From assembly GCA_023393455.1 (NCBI GenBank), contig JAEWLJ010000016.1, forward strand, positions 44,226 through 108,225: 64,000 nt of DNA, given 5' to 3'. Under the pieces are notes generated by a model. It was given only the letters and a program-made list of their open reading frames with translations. It was not told where the DNA came from and searched no databases. This DNA comes from Methanobacteriota archaeon (lineage in GTDB: Archaea; Halobacteriota; Methanomicrobia; Methanomicrobiales; Methanoculleaceae). Below are positions 25,610-33,237 of this stretch, one piece after another. The position numbers were made by a program, and so were the translations under genes. Every line of letters begins with the position of its first letter. The first letter of the stretch is position 1.

Positions 25610-26617
25610 TCAGGTCTCCTGGCCGACGGTATAGTTTATGACGCTCTCGCAGATATCCCCGGAGTATTCCCCGATACGCCGGATACTGTCGATGATCTGT
25701 CCTATGGGGATCGCCGTCGCCGCTTCGAACTGGAGCACACGGGGGTTGATCTCCCGGACCTTCTCTTCGAGGTCGCTCACCCTCTGGAGCGTCGTATTTG
25801 CCTTCTTGATGTCGCCCGAATGGAACGCTTCCATGCTCCACGCGAAGATCTCCAGGGCAAGCGCGCTCGCCTCATCAATGAGGTCGAGCGTCGTCGCCTC
25901 GACCTCGCGGTCGGTCAGGGCGAGCGCGTTATGGGCGACCCGGGTGGCGTGATCGGCTATCCGCTCGATGATCCTGCTGACCAGGAAGTAGTACGCCGCC
26001 TGGTTTACCGGGATACCCATCCGCCGCGAGAGCGCGGCGTCGATCCCGATGAGGTTGTCCTGCCGCGCGATGAGCCAGTGCAGCCGGTCCACCTCCGTGT
26101 CCCGTATGATGACGTCCCGGGCAAGGTCCGTGTCGTGCGTTCGTAAGGCTGCCATCGCGTCCTGCTGCATGCCCCGTGCCAGCACGTGCATCCGTTTGAC
26201 GGTGTTCTCGAACGGCATCTCTGCGGGGTTGAGGAGATCCTTGACCGTTATCGAGGAGTCCGTCTCGCCGACCACCTCCTGGCCGATCGCCATCTGCGTG
26301 AATTCCCTGACCAGTTGCAGGACAAACGGTGGCATCCTTCCCTTCGATTCAAGACGGATGGCCGTGAACCCGGCGACGTACGCCCCGATGAGGAGGCGGA
26401 GCAGGTAGGGCCGGTCCGTCGTGGCACTGACCTCAAAGACCCTGGTCCGGTAGACCGTCTCCCCGCTGATCTTCGGCGTGATCAGGAGCGAGCCGTCAGG
26501 TTGTACGATCAGCCCGACAGGATCGTTCTTCTGTATGTTCGCGGACCTGATCCACTGTTTCGGCAGGGATACGATGTACGACGAACCCCCGGTGATCTGG
26601 ACTTTTCTGATCTCCAT
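25610..26617 (-). CDS. AbrB-PhoU phosphate-uptake regulator
   Basis: A 335-residue protein with an N-terminal SpoVT/AbrB DNA-binding domain (VQITGGSSYIVSLPKQWIRSANI, about 6-28, then GLIVQPDGSLLI). Two PhoU-type helical repeats follow (about 110-215 and 220-325), with the metal-binding pattern RDTEVDRLHWLIARQ in the first and RIGEYSGDICESV in the second. PhoU proteins sense phosphate transport state; fused to AbrB this is the archaeal form thought to act on transcription directly. The start MEIRKVQITGG is the natural domain start. A TATA box and near-palindrome lie upstream and could be its own operator. Confidence 0.9.
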   Translation of the reverse strand: MEIRKVQITGGSSYIVSLPKQWIRSANIQKNDPVGLIVQPDGSLLITPKISGETVYRTRVFEVSATTDRPYLLRLLIGAYVAGFTAIRLESKGRMPPFVLQLVREFTQMAIGQEVVGETDSSITVKDLLNPAEMPFENTVKRMHVLARGMQQDAMAALRTHDTDLARDVIIRDTEVDRLHWLIARQDNLIGIDAALSRRMGIPVNQAAYYFLVSRIIERIADHATRVAHNALALTDREVEATTLDLIDEASALALEIFAWSMEAFHSGDIKKANTTLQRVSDLEEKVREINPRVLQFEAATAIPIGQIIDSIRRIGEYSGDICESVINYTVGQET

Positions 26618-26663
26618 GGATTATACAGTGTTGGTGCCGGGAAGGTATATGCATTCTGTATAG

Positions 26664-26699
26664 TATATATGATGCCGAATTTTATCATGCATCTATATA
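26664..26699. promoter_or_regulatory. promoter and near-palindrome upstream of the AbrB-PhoU gene
   Basis: TATATATGATGC (26664-26675) and GCATCTATATA (26689-26699) form an almost symmetrical site around an A/T-rich centre. On the minus strand the left arm also serves as TATA box (CATATATACT), about 48 bases before the ATG. AbrB-type proteins favour such A/T-rich dyads; self-regulation is inference. Confidence 0.4.
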
Positions 26700-26903
26700 C
26701 CCGTATAGAGCCCTTCGAGAACGCCTACCTGCCCGATACATCCACGCGGTAAGCACTGGCCTGGCTGAGGAATGGCAGTGACAGCCGGCCCGGGAAGAAC
26801 CGCGCCCGGAGCAATGAAACCCGGTCTGGTAACCATGCACAGAAGAGACGATCCCGTTACTGTAACGACTCGCGAGGGAACGTGAAGCGACGTTGTGCCG
26901 CTG

Positions 26904-27878
26904 CTACATCCACATGAGCCACGAGATCCCGATGAGCAGGGTGAGGAGGATCGCGGTTATTATGATCGGCCATACCCGGTACCGCCGTGCAGCGGCCTTT
27001 TCCCGGGGTGCCCGGGGTTCTATCTTCAGCAGAACGACGGCGATGAGTGCGCCTGCTATCAGCCCGACGACCTGCCCGGCAACCAGCAACGCAGTAGTGA
27101 TCAGGCTCATGGGCTGGAGCACCAGGACGAGGCCGGCCACCACCGTTGGCGGGATGATGGCGGCAGCGATGGCGACACCGGCGATCACCTCCGAAGTGCC
27201 CCGGTTGAACGCCACCACTGCCGCGAATCCGAGGAGCACCGCCATCAGCGTGTAGATGGGGTTCGCCACGAGACGCGTGGTGATCTCGTCGGTCAATCCG
27301 AGCGGTATGACGATATTGATGAGAAAGGTGGCGATTGCAGAGAGGATGAAGACACCCAGGAGCAGCGTCGCCAGTACGCCGAGGCAACGCAAGGCGTTCT
27401 CGATCCTGCCGAGAGCGGCATAGACGGAGAACCCGTAGATCGGGCCCATGATCGGGGAGAGGAGCATCGCCCCGATGATGATCGTCTGGTTGTCGAGGAG
27501 CAGGCCGGAGAGGGCTACCAGTCCGGCGATGGACGTCAACGACAACTTTTCGAGATCCAGGGTCCCATAACCCTTAACTGTGTCGAGCAGTTTCTCGACC
27601 GGCGTCTTCTCTTCCTTTTTCTCGACCTTCTTCTCGGCACGTTTCAGGAGCGACGAGATGACGAACTCCGGTGTCGAGACCTCGATCATGTTCTCGTTGT
27701 ACCGCAGGTCCAGCACGCCCTGGATCTTCTCGATCAGGTCATCGAGGCTCTCGTCCGGCGTGTAGATAGTGATCTCGTAGACGTCCTGTACGAGCGATAT
27801 CGTGTAGTGAAGGCCTTCGAGAGTCTCCTCTACCTGCTGGTGCCCGTCTTCCCGGACGTGTACAACGATCTTCTTCAT
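26904..27878 (-). CDS. DUF389 / TIGR00341 membrane protein
   Basis: The 324-residue product has a soluble N-terminal ACT-like domain (about 1-80: KKIVVHVREDGHQQVEETL, ITIYTPDESLDDLIEKIQGVL), a charged linker and then six or seven membrane helices. The family signature is NQTIIIGAMLLSPIMGPIYGFS (about 130-151; shown in part). The second half has FNRGTSEVIAGVAIAAAIIPP. DUF389 proteins are widespread, and a transport or sensing role is only suspected. Alone in its unit. Confidence 0.88.
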   Translation of the reverse strand: MKKIVVHVREDGHQQVEETLEGLHYTISLVQDVYEITIYTPDESLDDLIEKIQGVLDLRYNENMIEVSTPEFVISSLLKRAEKKVEKKEEKTPVEKLLDTVKGYGTLDLEKLSLTSIAGLVALSGLLLDNQTIIIGAMLLSPIMGPIYGFSVYAALGRIENALRCLGVLATLLLGVFILSAIATFLINIVIPLGLTDEITTRLVANPIYTLMAVLLGFAAVVAFNRGTSEVIAGVAIAAAIIPPTVVAGLVLVLQPMSLITTALLVAGQVVGLIAGALIAVVLLKIEPRAPREKAAARRYRVWPIIITAILLTLLIGISWLMWM

Positions 27879-28502
27879 GTTTTGCCGGCCTGCATATTCC
27901 TCGAGAGCGCGAATTCCTGATCGGGCACTGCCCGGCTATCCGGTCGTTCCTCGCATCGACGACTCTGTTGCTCCCGATGTGCTCCTTCCCCTGCCACTCA
28001 CGTGTTTTTGCCTGGATGTTCACCCGGCAGCGTCACCAAAGCAGTAGTTCGCGGCAGTGCAGGTGTTCCGGGATGGAAATGTCGGTACGGCCGGCTTCTT
28101 TCTGCTATCTGTGGTGGGTCCTTCGTTCACGGGCACGATCCGGAAACGGCGCTATCTACGGAGATCTAATGGCTGCAGATGAATTTAAGGTTTCGCGAGT
28201 GCGCGGGAGATGAAGTAATCCGGTATGGGTTCACCCTCGTTCGAGATAGGGCGAACCGCTACGCTGGGGGAGATAGGCGAACGGTGCCATCCATCGATGG
28301 ACATACCTCGCGGCTGCGGGAATCCCGGAAGAAATGCGGTTTAGAGAGAAGAGGATACACGAAAAGACGACGTCAAGGGGGGAAGTGTCTCGCGTGGATC
28401 CAAAACTCTCTAGGTCTATCTAGTGCAGTTTAATATTTAATAATTTCTGTTTGGAAAATGTGGAAAATAATGGTTTTGGGCGGTTGCCCGGGGATTTAAG
28501 GA
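27879..28502. other. 624-base region without a supported gene; candidate structured RNA
   Basis: No frame here looks coding. A TATA-like ATTTAAGG near 28181 is followed about 40 bases later by a hairpin, GGTTC-A-CCCT (28228-28237) with AGGG-C-GAACC (28248-28257), and then TCCATCGATGGA near 28286. The A/T-rich part near 28430-28480 lies after the 3' end of the rhodanese gene. A non-coding RNA is possible but not shown. Confidence 0.35.
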
Positions 28503-29465
28503 TTATCGTGCGGGAGCCGCCTCAACGCTCGCCCCTCGGGGCTCCGGCCCCTCTACGACCGGGTTGTCCGGGTGTGTGACCCACTCGGTGAACGCGCCCT
28601 CGTGGAGCCGGACGTTCGGATAGAGATAGAGCCATTTTAGGAGGACGAACTCGTTCGTGGCTTCCCGGCCGGTTCCGCACGAGCAGATGATTGTCTTGCT
28701 CCGGTCGACGCCGTGCGCTTCCAGGATCATGTCGAGTTCGTCGTTGGACTTGAGCCGTGCCGGGTTCGCCTCGTCCATCAGGCTCCTCCAGGGCAGGTTG
28801 ATGGCACCGGGGATATGCCCGGCCTTCCGCCAGGCCCCCTTCCCTTCATAGACCTTTTTCGGGCGTGCATCAAGCAGGACCACATCGTCGTTGTCCTTGA
28901 TCCGCACGAACTCTTCATACCCGATGGGGTAGTCGTCGCGAACCTCGACGGTGAAACTGGAAGGCTCGATCGCGGGATAGTCCTGCGAGAGTTCTCGCCC
29001 CTCGCTCTTCCATGCGTCAATCCCGCCATCGAGAATGTACACGGTGTTGTGACCGTATTTCGCGAGAGTATAGGCCATCATCGTCTGACCAAGCCCGTCG
29101 CCCGCACCGGAGAACGCGCCTTTCCCTGTGTAGACGACGACCGGAGAGTCGGCCTCGATCCCCACGCGCCTGAACGACTCCTGGATACAGGCGTTCGGGC
29201 TGTACGACCCCGGGAAGCCGCGGTTGGATACCCGCAGGACGCCTTCGGTCAGATAGACGGCACCGGGGATGTGCTCCTGGATGTAGTCGTGTATGTTCGG
29301 CTGGACGTCGACGACTCTCAGGTTGGCATCGCTCAGGTGACGGTTCAGCCACTCCGAGTTCACCAGTTTGACCTTCCCGTCACCCCGGGGATACGGGATA
29401 TTCTCCCGGTCGCTCGTGGCCTGCAGTCGATCCATACCGCCGGGAGTAAACATCTTCTCTTCCAT
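28503..29465 (-). CDS. two-domain rhodanese sulfurtransferase
   Basis: The 320-residue product has tandem rhodanese domains. The first (about 25-165) has VYTGKGAFSGAG where the catalytic loop would be, with no Cys, so it is inactive as usual. The second (about 180-305) has the active loop SCGTGREATNEF with its Cys. Such enzymes move sulfane sulfur from thiosulfate or mercaptopyruvate to acceptors in the cytosol. ATG 29465 is fixed by GAGGTGAGGG just upstream; the longer frame to 29519 has no such site. Confidence 0.9.
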   Translation of the reverse strand: MEEKMFTPGGMDRLQATSDRENIPYPRGDGKVKLVNSEWLNRHLSDANLRVVDVQPNIHDYIQEHIPGAVYLTEGVLRVSNRGFPGSYSPNACIQESFRRVGIEADSPVVVYTGKGAFSGAGDGLGQTMMAYTLAKYGHNTVYILDGGIDAWKSEGRELSQDYPAIEPSSFTVEVRDDYPIGYEEFVRIKDNDDVVLLDARPKKVYEGKGAWRKAGHIPGAINLPWRSLMDEANPARLKSNDELDMILEAHGVDRSKTIICSCGTGREATNEFVLLKWLYLYPNVRLHEGAFTEWVTHPDNPVVEGPEPRGASVEAAPAR

Positions 29466-29857
29466 TTCCCTCACCTCATGCTGGATACTCTCACCGAGGA
29501 GCCGGTGAGCCCGCGTCACTCCAGGCTTGAGACCACATATATCTTTGCAGGATCAGGTGGGGGGCCAAGCCCGGCTGCCCGGTATGTTGCTTTCTCGTCG
29601 GTGCGTTTGTTAAAGCGGCGATTCCTGGAGGCTGCTGCACGGATTCAACAGTTGCCGGTGGTGGGGACTTTGGGGTGCGAGGGCTCTATGGACGATCCTT
29701 CTTGTGTCGTAAAGCCGGTGCGCGGATTGTGAGAGAGTATCGCACTTCGACGGTGCTCATGCTCCGGACGTCCCGTCCACCGCAGGTCCAGGACCTTCGA
29801 TCAGTCGCATATCGCCATGACTGCCCCCGCCGGGAGAGGCCGGGGCGCGCGAACCTC
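29466..29857. other. 392-base intergenic region with an orphan repeat tag
   Basis: No supported frame. At 29813-29835 the reverse strand reads GCGGGGGCAGTCATGGCGAT, the end tag of the dispersed element. An imperfect dyad adjoins it (GCCCCGGCC and GGCGGGGGC on the minus strand). It lies just after the 3' end of the UPF0173 gene. Confidence 0.55.
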
Positions 29858-30532
29858 TCACTCCCCGGACCCTTCCGGGCCGACCTCGATGCTCTCTCCC
29901 GGCGAGAGCAGCGCGACCCGGATCGACGTCGTTCGCTCGATCGTCTGCTTGAACTCCTCCAGGTTCTGCTGGACGGTGGGGGTGGTGTCGTAGTGCATCG
30001 GGATCACGAGCGGTGCGCCGATGTACCGCGCCGCGATCATCGCCTCCTGGGGTCCCATCGTGTAGCGCCCGCCTACTGGGAGGAGCGCCACATCCGGCCG
30101 GTAGAGGTCGCGGATGAGCTGCATATCGGAGAAGAGCGCCGTGTCGCCGGCGTGGTAGACGCTGACGCCGTCCACCATGATGACGAATCCAGCGGCCACA
30201 CCGCCGTAGAACCCCGGCCCTTCATCCTCAAGCCACGATGAGTGGAGTGCGGGCGTCATCGTGAACCGGACGCCATCGACGGTGATGGTGCCGCCGAGGT
30301 TCATTGGTTCGGCAGGGACGCCCTTTGTCTTCAGGTACTTCGCCACCTCGTTGATGGCGACCGTCTTCTTCGAGAGCTCCACGGTGATGCCCAGGTGGTC
30401 GGCGTGCGCGTGCGTCACGGCAACGATATCGGGCTCCGCAGCGAGAGATTCCTCTGAAATGAAGGGATCGATGAGGACCGTCCGCGATCCTGCAAGAGAG
30501 AAACACGCGTGGCCAAGCCAGGTCAACCTCAT
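29858..30532 (-). CDS. UPF0173 metal-dependent hydrolase (beta-lactamase fold)
   Basis: A 224-residue metallo-beta-lactamase fold protein. The first strand MRLTWLGHACF, the metal-binding VTHAHADHLG (about 43-52), ALHSSWLEDEG, YHAGDTALFSDM and the late IPMHYDTTP carry the conserved His/Asp ligands. The UPF0173 family is common in archaea and bacteria with no settled substrate. ATG 30532 begins the first strand; the frame before it overlaps the upstream HTH gene and is discarded. Confidence 0.9.
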   Translation of the reverse strand: MRLTWLGHACFSLAGSRTVLIDPFISEESLAAEPDIVAVTHAHADHLGITVELSKKTVAINEVAKYLKTKGVPAEPMNLGGTITVDGVRFTMTPALHSSWLEDEGPGFYGGVAAGFVIMVDGVSVYHAGDTALFSDMQLIRDLYRPDVALLPVGGRYTMGPQEAMIAARYIGAPLVIPMHYDTTPTVQQNLEEFKQTIERTTSIRVALLSPGESIEVGPEGSGE

Positions 30533-30590
30533 GGAGAAGAGATCGGCCCGGATGTTAAAAAATGTTGAGTGGGTATGAGGATACCGGGGC

Positions 30591-31199
30591 TCAGAACTCC
30601 CCCATGTCGATCGCTTCGGTGATGTCGATCGCTTCACTAAGGCCGTCGTTCACAACACCGCGCGTCATCATCTCGGAGAGATCGCGGTCTTCCATGACGT
30701 CTCTGATCCGTTCCAGGAACGGATCGAGTGTGGTGTCGCTCTGCTGCTCGATCACGTGGCGGTACTCACGGAGCGTCGAGGGGCTTACATCGAGTTCCTC
30801 GCTGATCTCCTTCATGGTCTTCCCTGAGTCAAGAAGTTCCGTCATCGCTGCCTGGTCGAATGGCATCTTGAAGTCGAGCTCCCGGAAGAGTTTGAGCCGG
30901 ACGCGGGCGCGTGCCACGGTCTTGCTCAGTTTCTCATCGCCGAGTGCCCTCGCGATCTCAGTGTCGTTCGTACCGTCGTAATACGCGACCACGAGTTTCG
31001 CGAGCTGCCGCGGGGCGAGTTTGGTTTTGAAATACCCCCGATCGAGGATCTCCCGCATGATCAGGGCAATCTCGCGTTCCACAGCGTCGCGATCCCGGAG
31101 CGTACCGTGAACCTTTCTCATCGGTTCGACGATCGTCTTCTTGTTAGTGATGGTAGTGAACAACTCGAGGAGTTGCTGCTTGCGGGTATCTTCTGCCAT
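30591..31199 (-). CDS. HTH protein of the CMI4-like archaeal family
   Basis: The 202-residue product is helical and begins MAEDTRKQQLLELFTTITN. Two helix-turn-helix-like segments are visible: YYDGTNDTEIARALG (about 88-102) and LLDSGKTMKEISEELDVSPSTLREY (about 137-160, in part). It resembles the haloarchaeal protein annotated conditioned-medium-induced protein 4, whose function is not known; a transcription role is inferred from the HTH. ATG 31199 is the likely start. A TATA-like GTATATATAC at 31261-31270 lies upstream. Confidence 0.7.
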   Translation of the reverse strand: MAEDTRKQQLLELFTTITNKKTIVEPMRKVHGTLRDRDAVEREIALIMREILDRGYFKTKLAPRQLAKLVVAYYDGTNDTEIARALGDEKLSKTVARARVRLKLFRELDFKMPFDQAAMTELLDSGKTMKEISEELDVSPSTLREYRHVIEQQSDTTLDPFLERIRDVMEDRDLSEMMTRGVVNDGLSEAIDITEAIDMGEF

Positions 31200-31506
31200 G
31201 TCCGTCTCTCTCAGTTCTGTATTCCACCGTCTGATTCTGAAGGTCACCCATGGCGACCCAGTATATATACATTCTCCCCAGGCCGGGGCGTAACGTTCCC
31301 TACATTACAACCGCTAACATTTAAACTTTACCATATCTGCTCTCAAAATAGAAGGATCGTTTCGGTGGATGCGACCATATCTTCCGGGATATCCTCTGCC
31401 GTGAAAAAACCCTCTGCCGGATCATCTCTTTTTTCGAAGGATCGTGATCGCGCACGAGAGAGGACTATTCTTTATTAGCACCGCCGCTCAACTGTACTGC
31501 AAGACT
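31200..31506. promoter_or_regulatory. divergent promoter region of the HTH gene and glyS
   Basis: About 300 bases without a gene. GTATATATAC (31261-31270) can serve the minus-strand HTH gene. CTTTATTAG (about 31470-31478) lies some 30 bases before the glyS ATG, so glyS may be transcribed with almost no leader. The middle is A/T-rich and shows no other structure. Confidence 0.5.
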
Positions 31507-33237
31507 ATGGCCGAAACGAGCGATATTTACGAAAAAGTCATGGAAGTGGCCAGAAGACGGGGTTTCGTCTGGCCCTCATCCGAGATATACGGGTCGGTCG
31601 CCGGATTCATCGATTACGGGCCTCTTGGAGCGATGCTGAAGCGAAACGTCGAGAATCTCTGGCGGTCGTTCTACGTCTTCCAGGAAGGCTATTACGAGAT
31701 CGAGTGCCCCACCGTCGGAAACGAAGCGATCTTCGTCGCGTCCGGTCACGTGAAAGAGTTTGCCGACAAGATGGTGCAGTGCCCGCATTGCGGCGAGTAC
31801 CTCCGCGCCGATCATATCGCGGCGGAGAACGGCATCGAGAACGCGGGCGTGCTCTCGGCGGAGGCGCTCCAGGCGACGCTCTATGAACTCCCCTGCCCGT
31901 CCTGCAAGGAACCCCTGGGCGAAGCGGGCGTCTTCGCGTTCAACCTGATGTTTGAGACGACCATCGGCCCGGGGTCGCAGCGGAAGGGCTACCTGCGCCC
32001 CGAGACCGCCCAGGGCATCTTCACCGACTTCCCCCGGCTCCTGCGATTTTACCGGGACAAGCTCCCCTTCGGCGCCGTTCAGATCGGAAAGTCTTACAGG
32101 AACGAGATCTCCCCCCGCCAGGGCATGATCCGGTTGCGGGAGTTCTCCCAGGCGGAGGCCGAGATCTTCGTCCATCCAGGTGAGAAGAATCATCCCGCCT
32201 TCGTTCGCTACGCGGACTACACTGCCCCCCTCCTCACCATCGCGCGGCAGCTCGAGGGCCAGGAGCCGGCCGCCATGACGATGCGCGCCGCGGTAGGCGC
32301 GGGAGTGATCGCGAACGAGTACGTCGCCTACTACATCGCGCTGACGCACCGGATCCTGACCGCCATCGGTGTCGACTCGGATAAACTCCGGTTCCGCCAG
32401 CACCTGATCGACGAGCGGGCGCACTATGCGGCCGACTGCTGGGACGCCGAGGTCTACTCCGGCCGCTTCGGGTGGGTGGAGATCGTCGGCATCGCCGACC
32501 GCACCAACTACGACCTTCGTTCGCACGCCGCAAACTCAAGCGCCTCGATGACGGTCTTCGTGCCCTACGACGAGCCGAAACGGGTTGTAAAACGACGGAT
32601 CGTGGCTGATATGGGTGTGCTCGGGCCACGGTACCGCGGCAAGGCGAAGGCGATCGCGGACGCTCTCGACGCATCCGAGCCGGGAGAGGACGGTGCCCGG
32701 GTCACCGTCGACGGCGAGGAGTTCTTCATCCCCGCCGACCTCTACCAGATCCGGGAAGAGGAGGTCGAAGTCCGCGGCGAAGAGGTGATGCCTCACGTCA
32801 TCGAGCCGTCCTACGGCATCGACCGGATGATCTACGTCGCCCTCGAGCACAGTTACGCCGAGGAAGAGGTCGAGGGCGAGATAAGGAAGGTGCTCCGGTT
32901 CCCGCCGGCGGTCGCGCCTATCCAGGCCGCCGTCTTCCCGCTGATGAACCGCGACGGCCTCGACGATATCGCGCAGACGATCACGGAGAGGCTCACGCAG
33001 TGCCGCATCCTCGCCCAGTACGACGACTCCGGCGCCATCGGCAGGCGTTACCGGAGGCAGGACGAGGTCGGGACGCCCTTTGCCGTCACTGTCGACTACG
33101 ATACGCTCGAGGACAACACCGTGACCGTGAGGGATCGCGACAGCATGGAGCAGGTCCGCGTACCGATCGAGCGGCTGCCGGAGACCCTCTCCGCCCTCAT
33201 CTCCGGCGCCGTCGCGTTCCATAACATCAGGGTATGA
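31507..33237 (+). CDS. glyS: glycyl-tRNA synthetase
   Basis: A 576-residue class II synthetase of the archaeal/eukaryotic dimeric type. The start EKVMEVARRRGFVWPSSEIYG (about 8-28) and PTVGNEAIFVASGHV mark motif 1; motif 2 is SYRNEISPRQGMIRLREF; motif 3 is EPSYGIDRMIYVALE. The zinc-like CPHCGEYLRAD (about 96-106) and CPSCKE belong to the inserted domain. The C-terminal anticodon-binding domain (about 465-570) is complete. The stop overlaps the ATG of hef (ATGA), so they share a message. Confidence 0.97.
   Translation: MAETSDIYEKVMEVARRRGFVWPSSEIYGSVAGFIDYGPLGAMLKRNVENLWRSFYVFQEGYYEIECPTVGNEAIFVASGHVKEFADKMVQCPHCGEYLRADHIAAENGIENAGVLSAEALQATLYELPCPSCKEPLGEAGVFAFNLMFETTIGPGSQRKGYLRPETAQGIFTDFPRLLRFYRDKLPFGAVQIGKSYRNEISPRQGMIRLREFSQAEAEIFVHPGEKNHPAFVRYADYTAPLLTIARQLEGQEPAAMTMRAAVGAGVIANEYVAYYIALTHRILTAIGVDSDKLRFRQHLIDERAHYAADCWDAEVYSGRFGWVEIVGIADRTNYDLRSHAANSSASMTVFVPYDEPKRVVKRRIVADMGVLGPRYRGKAKAIADALDASEPGEDGARVTVDGEEFFIPADLYQIREEEVEVRGEEVMPHVIEPSYGIDRMIYVALEHSYAEEEVEGEIRKVLRFPPAVAPIQAAVFPLMNRDGLDDIAQTITERLTQCRILAQYDDSGAIGRRYRRQDEVGTPFAVTVDYDTLEDNTVTVRDRDSMEQVRVPIERLPETLSALISGAVAFHNIRV

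Noticed and set aside
24499..25641. 380-codon plus-strand frame opposite the ion transporter
   Set aside because: The product is a charged, repetitive string typical of antisense frames; the transporter on the other strand has real motifs.
29781..29799. GTCCAGGACCTTCG shared with 63925-63938
   Set aside because: A 14-base match between two places in 64 kb of GC-rich DNA is expected by chance.
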